A stretch of 45,362 nucleotides of DNA, taken from the NCBI GenBank assembly GCA_009733715.1, contig WMKJ01000104.1, forward strand, positions 1 to 45,362, read 5' to 3'. Below the pieces are notes generated by a model. That model worked only from the letters and a program-made list of their open reading frames with translations, was not told the origin of the DNA and did not search any database. Shown here in pieces: positions 22,685 to 33,995 of the stretch. Within the stretch, counting starts at the first letter, position 1. Each line of letters opens with the position of its first letter. A program made the position numbers and the translations under genes. The DNA comes from Herpomyces periplanetae (lineage: Eukaryota; Ascomycota; Laboulbeniomycetes; Herpomycetales; Herpomycetaceae).

Positions 22685-23294
22685 CTCTTTCGTAGAGTGC
22701 GTATAATTTGGTGTACGTGAAAGTTTCGTTCGCATTAAATTAATTTGGATCGAATTGCGTATTCCGACGCATAATAAATGCGGTACATGAAAAAATTTCA
22801 ACATGGCCAAAATCTAATCCCATTCGATTTGTGTGCAGTGTATACCTGAACAGTGTATTTTTTCACGTGTCCCTTTTATTTAATTCATTAATAGTCCTTA
22901 CAAGCGCTATCAGTTTACAAAATTTTATGTTATTTCTATTGTGAAATTTTATGACTATGTTGTCACCGTGGATAAAGACTTCTACCGCAAAAAATTCATT
23001 TTATTCATGATTCAAACCGTAAAATGCCAATTATTTGTGCACTACTTATTCATTTTTTCCATTTTTCATCGTCCAAGTTCCCAAACCACCTGACATCATT
23101 ATTAGTAAACATCCGCTGCCCTTCTGTTGCACGTGATGGCGCATATATAAGCATGGAATGACGTCATGACTAAGTCGGTGCGGTCAAGGAGGGGCGTGCA
23201 CGAGCAACATAGCATAAAAACTTAAAAAGTTATGCATGTAGAGCGATAGTTGTTAATTTGTGAACTTTAAATTTCCAAAAAATAATCCGTTAAG
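22685..23294 (+). promoter_or_regulatory. Upstream region of the peroxiredoxin gene
   Basis: About 610 bp. It holds CACGTG (23130-23135), a TATA-like TATATAA (23144-23150), a palindromic TGACGTCA (23159-23166) and directly after it TGACTAA (23167-23173). TGACGTCA is the ATF/CREB site and TGACTAA fits the Yap1/Pap1 consensus. Such bZIP factors drive peroxiredoxin genes under oxidative stress in fungi. Use of these sites here is inference. Confidence 0.5.
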
Positions 23295-24132
23295 ATGGCA
23301 CCGTTAAAAATTGGCGATACATTTCCTGAGAACGTGAAATTCAGGTACAAAGTTTGATAAATATAACGTGTGCTTACTGCAGGAATTTCGTTAACTGTTC
23401 AATCTAGTTGGGCACCCATTCTAGATAATAATCCTAACGTTTGTGGAATACCTCAAGAATATGATGCAAGCAAGGAGTTTCGAGGGAAAAAAGTAGTACT
23501 CGTTAGTATGCCAGGTAAGTTTAGTGGAATCCAGCCTCTTTATGATGTATATAGGAGACATGATCAATCCGGAAATGGGTAGGGAAATTTGACTGATAGT
23601 GGAATTTGAGTTTGATAGGTGCTTTCACCCCAACTTGCAGTGAAACACACTTGCCAAATTACATCAAAAAGTATGCGGAACTCAAAAAGCATGGAGTAGA
23701 CTTGGTCGTAATCATTACCTACAACGATGCTTTTATTATGAATGCTTGGGGTAAAGCAAATAAGGTCGCCCCCGACACCTTGGTATGTAATTGGATAAAA
23801 ATTTTCTCTGAAATACCTTAAATCTAGGCGTGTACAATATGTCTCAAGCGGTGCTAATGAAGAATAACCATCAACCGTTCATTTGGATCTAGTTGCTAAT
23901 GAGCGATACTGTGTCTTCTTTTTCCCAAAGCTATGCGTGGAAAATGGGGGAGCGAACCGGACGCTGGGCAATGATAATTGAAAAGGACGGGAAAATTTCA
24001 TATGTGGAAAACGAAGGAAATCCAGCCGTGGTTACTGTAAGTTTACCGTTGCTTGTCAACTCGTTGAGTGCTTTGAAGCTTACAGTTTATTATTAGGTAT
24101 CGGGTGTGGATGCTGTACTCTCCAAGCTCTAA
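23295..24132 (+). CDS. Peroxiredoxin, Prx5/Ahp1/Asp f3 type
   Basis: Five exons: 23295-23344, 23408-23514, 23619-23782, 23893-24036, 24097-24132, 166 aa, all phases consistent. It reduces H2O2 and alkyl hydroperoxides with a thiol donor. The peroxidatic Cys is C59 in PGAFTPTCS. C29 in NVCGIP sits where Asp f3 has its second disulfide Cys, so a two-Cys mechanism is likely. Other landmarks are NDAFIMNAWGKA and the Arg of GERTGRW. The second exon must start at TTGGGC (after TCTAG): the earlier CTGCAG acceptor would bring a stop. The C-terminus (VDAVLSKL) ends in SKL, a type 1 peroxisomal targeting signal, as in Pmp20-type proteins. Confidence 0.93.
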
Positions 24133-24658
24133 CATAATTGTTCGAGCACTTTACACTTCAATTCGATAATTACAATAGTAGATGTATTACGCATGTTGTC
24201 CCATCGAGCTATACCTGACAAGCCTTTGAATAACATGCAATTCGCAAAATTTAATGTGCTTTTATACACCGTATAAGATACTATGCAGTCACGCTCACGA
24301 CCATTCACCTTCAAGTTAACATAACTGATATTATAAAACTATAAAGATTGAGCGACCTCAGGGTGTAAGCAAATAATGCAACAAAAGAATTGAAAATTGA
24401 CTGGAGGAATTTCTTATAGGCTTAAACAGTTTGTTGGCAAAGGCGCTGCTCTAAATAGTGTGTGCATATCGAGATGAGTGAAATGAGTTAGCATAGACCC
24501 AAATGTTTAAATTACCGCTACCATATTCACAGCCATTATGGGGGACTTGAAGGGGACTTGAAGTTGAGGGACTTCTGCGGCATTTTAATGAAAATATTAA
24601 GCAGTAGACTAACAAGTTGTAGCAGCAGTAAGATAATGTAAAAATGAAGTTAATTAGT
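24133..24658. other. Convergent intergenic region
   Basis: 3' flanks of the peroxiredoxin and mS37 genes. Two minus-strand frames (24129-24314, 24451-24681) have no recognisable content. Nothing else seen. Confidence 0.45.
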
Positions 24659-25103
24659 TCACTGATTCTTCGAAGGACCAAGTATACGTGAACGAAATCT
24701 TTGCAGATGGTAATTAATATTAGTTCGTTGTATAGCTTTAGTGCGGCGAGTATCCATACACTCGGTCAACTTGGATTCTAAAGGAACACAACCCTTCGAA
24801 GAAGGTCCAGCGGAGGCCCAACAAGCTTTAGGATAAACTGGGTCAGAATACAGTGGGCAGATGGGAAACTTGAAAAATGGGATAAACAATGGCGTTAAAT
24901 AATATAACAAGTCAACACTCACCTAAAACCGAGTTCATCAAAGCTAAACACGGATGAACGGTAGATTTATTGGTACGCTTAACGCGTAAATTTTTCAATG
25001 GAGGTAAACGTGGACATTCTCGAACACCCAAGGAGGCCTGTCCGAGTATAGAAGGCCGTGGAACCATGGGATATGGTAGGTTGACTAAATAAGGACAGTT
25101 CAC
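24659..25103 (-). CDS. MRP10: Mitochondrial small-subunit ribosomal protein mS37 (Mrp10)
   Basis: Exons 24923-25103 and 24659-24825, 115 aa, phase 1. It carries a twin CX9C (CHCH) motif: C52-x9-C62 and C73-x9-C83; the intron splits the first pair just before CWASAG. It also has the family C-terminus TNINYHLQRF...ILGP. The basic PPLKNLRVKR block before the first Cys is typical. In yeast it is a structural part of the mitochondrial small subunit, imported and oxidised by Mia40. Start: M1 adds about 12 residues to a possible M13 (MVPRPSIL). Usual length is about 95-115. Confidence 0.93.
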
Positions 25104-25477
25104 GGTGCATTAAAAAAGTGCTTAAGGAAAGTTAAAAGCTCAATCCCAAAATCCAGCTAAAAAACTGTCAAAATACGCCCGAATCGCGACGGAACTCGGA
25201 AAAATACAACTTCCTCCCGATATCGGATTAATCTATACCCGAGCCGATCCACTTAAGTTGCTTATATAAGCATTGTTAAATCGAATCACGAAATTTGTTA
25301 AACTTCAGAATCGCACAAAACTTAATGGACATTTCAGTGTGGTTGTCTTGATTCGGAGTTTTTATTTTCAGAGTTTTGGGTTTATTAAAGGTGGTTAGCC
25401 ATTTTATGAGCATATAATCGTGTGTACGTATTGGATAAACGGGGTTTTGGGAGATTGGTTGTTCAGTACACTCAAAT
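25104..25477. promoter_or_regulatory. Bidirectional promoter region, mS37 / Rab escort protein
   Basis: About 370 bp between divergent start codons. No TATA box or named site could be assigned. Confidence 0.4.
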
Positions 25478-27700
25478 ATGAGTGGTGATGAATCAAGTGC
25501 ATCGGTTCCCCAAATTTTTGATACTCTAAACAACTCTACATGGGACGTTGTGATCAATGGAACAGGACTGCAAGAATCAATATTAGCATTGTAAGTTTTA
25601 TTTTGGGTGTAAATATTTTTTCGAAAAATCGGACTGATGAATTTGAAGATTCCTCTCTCGTGCCGGACAGCAAATTTTACACATTGATTCCCGACCATAC
25701 TATGGAGGATGTGAAACAGCACTTAGTCTTCAAGAAGCTGAAGCTTGGGCTTCAAAGTATGCTCAGCCTGGTAAGCCTTTGATGTGTACATGGAAAAGAC
25801 CTGTGGCATAAACCTTTGCTACTATTTTTACCATGATGCATTTCTACCTGAAAGGCTAATAAGTGATATACTCATCGTGTTACGGGAGATACTTCGTGAA
25901 ACGGCCAGGGGAGCATGCACAGACCTGAACGAATCAATTTTTAGTTCAGCAAAGATTGTTAGTGATAAAAATAGCTCTGAGAACGGCGGGCTATCCTTTT
26001 CCCGGGCGTACAGTTTAGCCTTAGCTCCTCATATTATTCTGAATTCCACAGATTTACTGAAAACTCTCATAACTTCTGGAGTTCACGAACAGCTGGAATT
26101 TTTGCCTGTTGGGCCTTGGTGGAAACTTCGACCTTCGCGACCGCGTGAGGCCAAACCGATTGAGTCCTTGTTATGGGGAAGTCCACAGACAGATGAAAGC
26201 GGCGAATTTGTCATTGAGAAAGTATGCATGACAAGAGAAGATTTGTTCATTAATCAGTATCATGATAAAATATCGCAGCTTTCATTAATGAAGTTTATAC
26301 ACTTTTTAACAGAGTATAATTCAAATGAGGAATCTCAAGCACTGGTATCATCATATAAAGATGGAAAATTTTCGGATTTTTTAAGCGACCAGTTTAACAT
26401 GCCGATAGAAGCTCAGCTAGAAATATTTGCATTAATCTTCAGTGGCTCTACCCTCGACAATATAACAACCAAACAAAGTTTACAGCGTATCCTTGATTAT
26501 TTGCAAAGTTGGGGTAGGTTTGGGCCAAAGTTTTCCGCAATAACATTAAAATGGGGTGGAATTAGCGAGTTGTGTCAATTGGCATGTCGTTCTAGTGCTG
26601 TGTACGGAGCTACTTATTCGTTATCCCGAGGTTTAGAAAGTGTCGAACTTTATGCCGACCCTTCTAATAATTCGAGTGGGTTAAATTTACAGTTAGTTAG
26701 CGGTGATAACTTGAAGGCGAAATGTTTAATTGGTGAGTATGAGTTTCAAGGTGATGTAAAGGGGACATCACGGTTTAGGGTTGCGCGACGAGTTGATATC
26801 GTACTGGGGAACATGAAGAAGCTTTTTATCAAATTGTCAGTTGATTTTCCACGATCTTCATGTGCCCCAATTTATATTCAGCCAGGCTTGATTAAAGTAC
26901 CTGACGCAGATGCTGCAAGTCAAGCTGAATTAGATCGTGTTCCTATTCTTATGTTGGTTCATTCGTCTAGCTTAGGCGAGTGTCCGACCAATCAAAGTAA
27001 GTATAATTAAATTTATGGCAGCATGAGCTGGGGAAATATGATGATACGTCAAAGAATGAATACAACTTACCTACATTGGCTGAGTGCATCATTGAAGACA
27101 TGTCTATCTACAACTCTGACAATCTGATTTCTCCGTGGCAACATTGTCCTATTTCCCGGTAACAGTCGAAGCTAACCTTAATCCTTTTTTAATTTGTCTA
27201 CAGTCATTGTGTACACAAGCGTGAATATTATCCACGAGGCGGTTGAACAGTATGCAGAAGAGTTTTTGAAGATTGCGGTAGAAAAGGTTCTTACGGCTTA
27301 CCAGGCCATGCCGACGGAAAGTAATGCCTTGTTAGATGAGCTGCAGACACAGAAGCAAGCCCATGAAACCGAACAGATGGATAAACCGCCCAGGATACTT
27401 TGGACGTTGTCGTACGTGCAAAGTGTTCCACTCGAGAGTGATGCAGAAAATTCAACCAACGAAGCAGAAGCAGTTCGTCGTATTTACATTCCACCTCTTC
27501 AACCGGATCTAGTTCTGGATCCACGGTTCCTTGATAAACTACTTGTACGCACATGGTCGCGTATCTCACGTCTTTTGTTCAGCGTACCTCAACAGTATCC
27601 CGATCCTAATCTTCTACAACGTTCGTCTCCGTCTACTTCATCCGATTCGCGCTCCGACGTTCCCGGTTCAGCCCAGACTGGGCCCGAGATGTCTGGCTAA
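25478..27700 (+). CDS. MRS6: Rab escort protein (Rab geranylgeranyltransferase component A)
   Basis: Four exons: 25478-25590, 25649-25770, 25923-26996, 27204-27700, 601 aa, phases 2, 1, 1. It presents Rab GTPases to geranylgeranyltransferase II. N-terminal GDI/REP landmarks are WDVVINGTGLQESILA, then GQQILHIDSRPYYGG, split by intron 1 so that LFLSRAG bridges the junction. Next comes SFSRAYSLALAPHIILNST and a SGVHEQLEFLPVG block, which match REP/GDI conserved regions. A long third exon covers the FAD-like fold and Rab-binding part. The C-terminal exon ends in a Ser/Pro-rich tail. Length close to yeast Mrs6 favours REP over GDI (about 450 aa). Exon 3 could also start 9 nt earlier at the GGGGAG acceptor. 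Confidence 0.88.
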
Positions 27701-28148
27701 CTTTACCTTGCCCTGCTCTGCCTTACTTGATGCATGCATGCGCACGGCATACGTTAACTTTAGTGTATATACAGTCTAAATATAAATACAGAGGTTTGCG
27801 CGCATTCGTGTCTATACGCTAGGGTAGAAACCACCATTATCGCATTGAACAAGTCGCCCCCATTCGCTTACATCGATATGGACTACTCCTTGTCCCGGTA
27901 GAGATGTATGGGCTCCTCACGAGAGCCGTGCCGTACACGCAGTAGTTATCACCATGTTTACAGTTTAGAAAGCTATACGTAATTTTAATTATTTAAAATT
28001 GCTCCGAGGAAAAGTGCGTGCGTGCGTAGAATAAAGTACACATAATAACATCAATCATGGCGGAGAAATAAGCGTGGAGGACTGGTGCAGCAATGTGCAT
28101 GAGGCGGCGGATTTACACTTTGTCGGGGAAAGGAAGTTCAATAAGTAT
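27701..28148. other. Convergent intergenic region
   Basis: 3' flanks of REP and the RING gene, about 450 bp, with alternating TGCATGC-like stretches near 27729. No gene seen. Confidence 0.45.
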
Positions 28149-31100
28149 TCAGGCGCCCGCTGCGTTTGCCGTACCGCTTGGTGCAACAGTCGGGTTTCCG
28201 GTAGTTGAAAAAGCGTTGCGACGAAGTTGTTCACGCGCTAAACGTTCTCGATTCCGCTCTTCACGTTCTCGTTCATGAGAGTTTACGCCAACTTCCAGGG
28301 ATATACATCGTAGTTTCTCCGACGGCCCGCTAATGCCACTGCCGCCACTCGTCGTGTCAGTGCCTCCCACTACCGCTGCCACTGCAGTCCGGCCTGCAGA
28401 TCGTGATCGTGAAATACATTTAACACCTTCTTTGTCGCTACCTAGTGGGCCAGATGGTGATGCTCCGCGTTTACGACCCCGTTGCACTACTTCAACTCGC
28501 TCATCTCGCTCACGACCTCGAAACCGTTCACGCCGCCGTTCCCTTTCGTGGATTTCTCGCTCCCTTTCCCGTTCTCGCTCCCGTTCTCGCTCACGTCCCT
28601 TATCTCTTACCTCGATATCTTTTTTGTCCTTCTCTTTCTCTTTGTCTCGGCCCCGTCCTCTACCTCGTCCACGTATCTTAACTTTGTCTTCGCGCTCCTT
28701 TTCTCGTTGCGCTTTATGTCGTGTCGCTTCGGCTTCCCTCCTTTCTTCACGTCTCGTCCGACTTTTGTCTCGTTCTTTACCTCGAGCTCGTTCCCGCTCT
28801 CGATCACGATCCCGCTCCCGTTCCCAATCCCGTTCTCTCTCTTTATACCTATCTCGCTCTTTTTCCCTTTCTCGTGCTTCTCGTTCCCTTTCTCGACCTC
28901 TTTCACGCTCACGCTCCCTTTCACGTTCTCGCTCCCGTTCCCGATCCCTTTCCCGTTGCTCTCGTTCTTTTTCCCTTTCACGCTCTCCCCCTCGCCCTCC
29001 ACCTCCAATACGATCTCCACGTAATTTTCCTCTTTCAGAATCCGAAAATCCCGCTTCACTTGCTCTCCCCTTTCCAGGTCCAGGCGATCTTACTCGATGC
29101 CGATTTCTACGGCGTGATGATCCATGTCCTCTCGGGCTATCCTCTCGGCTATCATAAGCTTTATCCTCCTGTTGTCGTAATGCGCTTCCAATGTCTTTAC
29201 TTGCACTTCTTCTTCGCGCTGCTTTAATTGAATTTCTAAATCTTCCACGGTCCCGTTCTCTATCATCCATTACCTCCGCTCCACTTCTTCCAATGCTTCG
29301 ATCTTTTCCTGCTTCAAATGTTCTTGAGCTACCCTCAACATGTAATACTCTACCTCCATCTTCTCCAAGTACATTGTGTCGTCCTACTTGACTCGTTATC
29401 CTTTGATGTGTCTGTCGTAAGTTTGCCTCATTTTTCTTCCCGTTTGTATCATCGTTCACTCCGTAACCGCTCGAATTTTTTCGGTTAGACGGAAATTCAA
29501 AATACTTTTCATCTCCGGGACCTCCATCATCTTTGGATGAATCTCCGGGACCTCCATTATCTATATCGTCCCCTCGTTCCATCCCACCGCCTAGCTTTCG
29601 TGAAACATTCCCACCAAATCCTCGTCCCATTCCTCCACTACCATTGCTCACACCGGGTCCAATTCCACCTCCATTTCCTGGGGCGCCTGAATTTCCGTTA
29701 CTATCAGCTCCACAATTACGACGGGAGGCTGCTAAACCTGCCCGTCCACGGAATGATACCACAGAATTGCTGGCAGATGTGCCTTCACGCATTGCCCGTG
29801 GTCCTTTCGGTGCTCCCTCTACGCCCATACCAAAGCCATCGCCTGTTTTAATTCCATTCGCTCCTGTCCCTAATCCAGGTCCCCGATTTGGTCCGCCGTA
29901 ACGCGATACACCATTTCCTGCTCTTCGCGTATCACGCTCACGTTCATTATCACCCCCGCCTCCACCTCTACGACCTCCCCCCCATGCGCTCTCTCTCCCA
30001 CTTGTGACGTTCGTCGGAGTGCTCAACGCTCCATCCCCATCATTAATAGTACTCACGCCGCCCCCGTTGCTTTTCAGAGATTCAATTACTGCATTTTTCT
30101 TGGATACACTTGCTTGCGAATGATCTACTTTACGAGACCCAACTGATTCATTTCCCCGTGTCGCTTTGTCTTTAGTCTCTATTCTGCCGCCGATACTGTC
30201 AGTATTCACTCCATTACCTTTACCACTCGTTTGTCCACACTCCTTGGCGGTATCTCCACTAAAATTTGCTGTTGAAGGTAGATTACTATCTCCCTTAGTA
30301 TTAGCTGCAACATTATCTGATTCATTGGCCTCATTACTCGTTGGATTTAATAGTTTAAAAGTAGATTGTCCACCAGATGCTACAAACTTGTTTCGATCAC
30401 CCACTCCCAACACTCCCTCATTCATATTAGCCATGCTCGCCCCGTTTTGCATTTGATACGAATTGAAATAATTCGCCCCGTTGTGTCGTTTTTGCATATG
30501 CTGCTGATGAAACGACATATTAGATCCACCTCCACCACTACCCCCGGTACCTCTACCGGGGAATCCTCGTCCAATCCCGCGCTGAAAATGGTTTTGGTGT
30601 TGAAAGAATCCCCCACGACCAAAGTGACGATTGGAATTATTTCCATTGTTCATACTGCAAAATTGTTGTGGTGGCCCCGGAGGTGGAGGTGCCTGCGACT
30701 GTTGTTGCGGCATGGGCATATGATCGATCGGCTGGTGAGTTGGGAATCTCCCTGGTCGATTTTGATGATGCTGCTGTTGCCCATCGAAGCCGTTTCCGGC
30801 AAAAAATCCCGTTCCGGAATTGTCATTCGAATTGAAGGCGTGGTTATCGTTGAAAAAATTATTGTTCATTCCGTTTCCCATGCCCTGTCCAGTCCAGCCA
30901 TTAAAATCACCGTTTCCAACACCGTTGCCAATTCCGTTTTTGTCACCAAAGTAACCCATATTCATAAACATATTTCCACTACCGTCCATGTTCATACCAC
31001 CACCAGCTTGGGGGTTCCCGAATCCACCAAACATATTTTGGCCCCCATTTGCAGAATTCATACCCATCATGCCTGTAGAGTGGAGTGAAATGCGCGTTCA

Positions 31101-32414
31101 CGTTAGCTATGAGAACACGAAAATCCATGGCTAACTAGTTTAAACGACCAGAACGAAAGGACAACTTCGATAATTTTATGACTTACGTGGCATAGAAAAT
31201 GGACCGGGTTTATTACCAGTAAAATTGGACCAGTCATTGTCAGGCATTATTACCTGCATAGGATTAGCTACGTTATTTGGCATCTCGTTTAGCAGAACGC
31301 CGGGTAACATGTTCTGTAAAGGCATCGGAACAGTGGGATTGAACCCGTTGTTCCATCCCATTCTCATTCCGTTCGGTTGGGGAAAGGGAAATCCTAATCC
31401 GTTCATCATGAAGCCCATTCCGGGATTGACCGGAGGCATATTCCATTCGGGAGCAGGCACGGAGGGTTTAACTTCATTATCGACATCAACACTGTCATTG
31501 TTCTCGTTTACTTTGGAGACGATCTCCGACTTGGAGATGAAGGATTTTTGTACTGAATTATCGTTGGCAGGATTACAAGCTACATCGTTCGGGGTAGATG
31601 ACTCGGGTAAATTCTGTGGAAATATATTAGTGGAAACTTCAAAAATGAAGGCAAAACAAGAATGCAGCTCACATTAGTTGGGTCATCAGGTGTAACAGAC
31701 ACTGGCAAGTTTGACGAGGGAGGTAAGTCGGCAGATATTTGCGGTAAACTAGCGGGGAGAGTTCTAGTACTTGATGAATCCGTAGTAGTCAGGACCGTCT
31801 CCGAATCATTAACACTATTAGACTCAGGGAGCTCCGGGGCAGATGAAGGTGCAACAGGGGCAGTAGCCGAAGCGGCTTTGGCATTATTACGCTTTTGTTC
31901 CTCCTTTTTCAACCATGCCTTAACCGTTAATCTAAGAGTCTTGTTTGCCTTACAATCATCAGCGGAGAGAGGGTGATGATCACAGACGGGGCAAGAATCT
32001 GGTAATACATCTCTACCTATACGAAAGAGACACGAACGGGTCAGTTAAATAGTTGAAGACTAATGAGATAGAAGAGGGAAGTACAGCGAGATCATTGACT
32101 CTCAGGGAGGGGAGATTGAATGACATACATGAACTGCAGATGGACTGATCACAACAAGGAAGTCGAAAGGCATCGACAGCAAACGCGTTACAAACGGCAC
32201 ACCGAAGTTTAACGGGAATATCATTAGGTGGAACAGATCTGAGGAAAAGTTAGAAAATTATGTAACTGTTAGGAATGTATATGTATGTATGAATGTATGT
32301 ATGCAGGGAAAATTAAGCCATCAGGGTAGCCATGAGAATGTTGAAGACAAGTAGGAGGGTAAGAACATACCGTGCCAACTCTAAGGCAGTTTCAGAGAGT
32401 TGGGTATCTGCCAT
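28149..32414 (-). CDS. RBBP6/Mpe1-type RING protein with Arg/Glu-rich tail, 1282 aa
   Basis: Five exons: 32371-32414, 32129-32238, 31673-32016, 31187-31613, 28149-31072. The RING lies at residues 28-63 with all-Cys spacing C28-x2-C31-x11-C43-C44-x4-C49-x2-C52-x7-C60-x2-C63. The C-x2-C-x11-CC-x4-C-x2-C part matches the C4C4 RING of RBBP6; the following ANKTLRLTV also matches. These proteins act in pre-mRNA 3' end cleavage and polyadenylation and as E3 ligases. Downstream are Pro/Met/Asn-rich segments, a Gly/Asn/Met-rich region (about 310-520), a Gly-rich region and an RE/RD repeat region (about 990-1190), then a short tail. RBBP6 in animals also has an RS region. The N-terminal DWNN domain and CCHC knuckle are absent; no such sequence is seen upstream. 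Confidence 0.85.
28540..29010 (-). repeat. Degenerate repeat coding Arg-Glu/Arg-Asp runs
   Basis: Imperfect hexamers of the CGNGAR kind within the last exon of the RING gene. They encode long RE/RD runs, and the antisense strand reads as RS runs. The units vary at synonymous positions, so selection for charge is more likely than recent slippage. Confidence 0.6.
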
Positions 32415-33995
32415 TGCAGTAAAGCAGAGCCGTGAAATGAGGCAGATACACAAGCTCTCTCGAAATAAAACAGACCGTGAAACGGTCAGATAAGTAAACG
32501 GACCGATGCAGTCTTTCCCGCTAAGAAAGGGACTCAAAGTAGAAGAGTAAAGTGATGGAAAATCCTAGTGCGAGATAAAATAGTAAAGATAACGCGAATA
32601 TTAAGGAAAAAACGAAGAAACTTTTAACACGTAAACTTGTACTAACGCACTAAGTGGAAAGTTTTGGATGACAGATGGTAATTAAAATATGAGGGAAAAT
32701 GGATATTTGAGCACGATCGGCTGATGCTCAGAAGAAAAAGCGTTAATGCAAACGTTTAATAGAATCAACACACTATAACGGTCAAAAAATTGAAGCTACG
32801 CAGCTTCATTTGGCAAAAAAAAGTTTTGAATGCAGGGAGGGCGCGAGAAGAAGTTTAGAATTTGGATAATTTCGGTGATTCGGGAGCGAGCGAGTGATTT
32901 TCAATTTGTCTTGCCCCCACGGAACCTTGTTTTTCCGTATCCACATGGAGAAAAGTCGGTGCCAAGACGTCTGGCACGTGCTTTCTCGCTTCCGCGGTTA
33001 CTTAAGTCTTGGCACGTGATGGAAAGGATGATTTCGGTATCTGTTTGGGCCGGGATGAGAGGATTTTGGAAAGGAATTTTTTGGGGGAAGTTTGGGGAAA
33101 TACTCAAGATGAATTATCCCCTTTGATGTATATTGCAGTCCTAATATAATAATATTTGGAAAGGAGGAAAATGTTTTGGATGGTTTAAATAACTCGGGTT
33201 GGTTTACCCGAGAAATAATGTTTGTGCGGATAAGAATTAGGTTCGAATTCATGAGGAAATTTGGTAGGAGAGTTATATTAATGTTGGAGTATAGTAGAGT
33301 TTTGCTGTACTTTGGAGATATTGGAAAGGACTTTAATTGTATTATTTTTCTTAGGCTTAATTCATATTTGCAGATAGTTGATCAAGTGTAAATGCATAGG
33401 TAATGGAAGTAAGTATTCAACATCGGCATAAGGAAGCATAAAACTTGGTGTTAAATCAGGGGTATTCTTGTACAATTGAATACAAGCCTTTAAGTATATT
33501 TAATCTTTAGCATAAATGTGCAGGTTAGTTAAAATAGGTGGCATTCTAGTTTCAATGCTTACTTGTCCTTGAGTCTTTTGCCATACACATTTGTATTGAT
33601 AATAAGGTGTATGTAATGTAAATTAGCCCGAAAAAGATGAAACGGGAGGGTAAATCGGAAAGTGAAAGAGGTAAGTTTCTTGAGAATAGTCAATCAAATC
33701 AAAAGATAATAATCTTGTAGCTCTGGAACACGATAAAGTTATGCGTTGGCTTGTTAGACCATGGAACAGGGTAAAACAATGGAAAAATCGTCAAGAGTAA
33801 CGTGAATATACCACTTGGGTGTTATCCAGTGAATATAATAATGAAGTGCATGCATATCTCGATGGACTAAACCATTAAGGAAGTAGTATGATAAAACATG
33901 ATGACTGACGAGTAATTATATAAATTTGTCAAAGAGTTGTGATATAAATCCATAGCGATATAGTCATTAATGAGAGATTTGACTTGAATACACAT
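32415..33995. other. Promoter of RING gene and 3' flank of CLC
   Basis: About 1.58 kb. An ATGT tetranucleotide run (32272-32303) lies just inside the gene's first intron next door. This stretch has a dyad tgaagct..agcttca near 32791-32808 and a 10-bp inverted repeat gtgccaagac (32959-32968) / gtcttggcac (33006-33015), with CACGTG sites near 32975 and 33013. A 98-codon plus-strand frame at 32830-33126 overlaps these sites and looks like chance. From 33130 to 33995 nothing is recognised. Confidence 0.45.

Noticed and set aside
27204-27569. Minus-strand 92-codon frame
   Set aside because: It lies antisense to the last exon of the Rab escort protein, which has phase-consistent splicing and family similarity.
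28333-29157. 274-codon plus-strand frame with long RS runs, resembling an SR protein
   Set aside because: It is the antisense of the RE/RD-coding repeat of the RING gene (RE codons read backwards give RS codons). No start context, introns or RRM domain.
32830-33126. 98-codon plus-strand frame upstream of the RING gene
   Set aside because: Trp/Arg-rich with no family resemblance; both strands are open here, and the region is better explained as a promoter.
33232-33260. ggttcgaattc, resembling a tRNA B box
   Set aside because: No A box or acceptor stem pairing at the right spacing, and the motif ends TTC rather than NCC.
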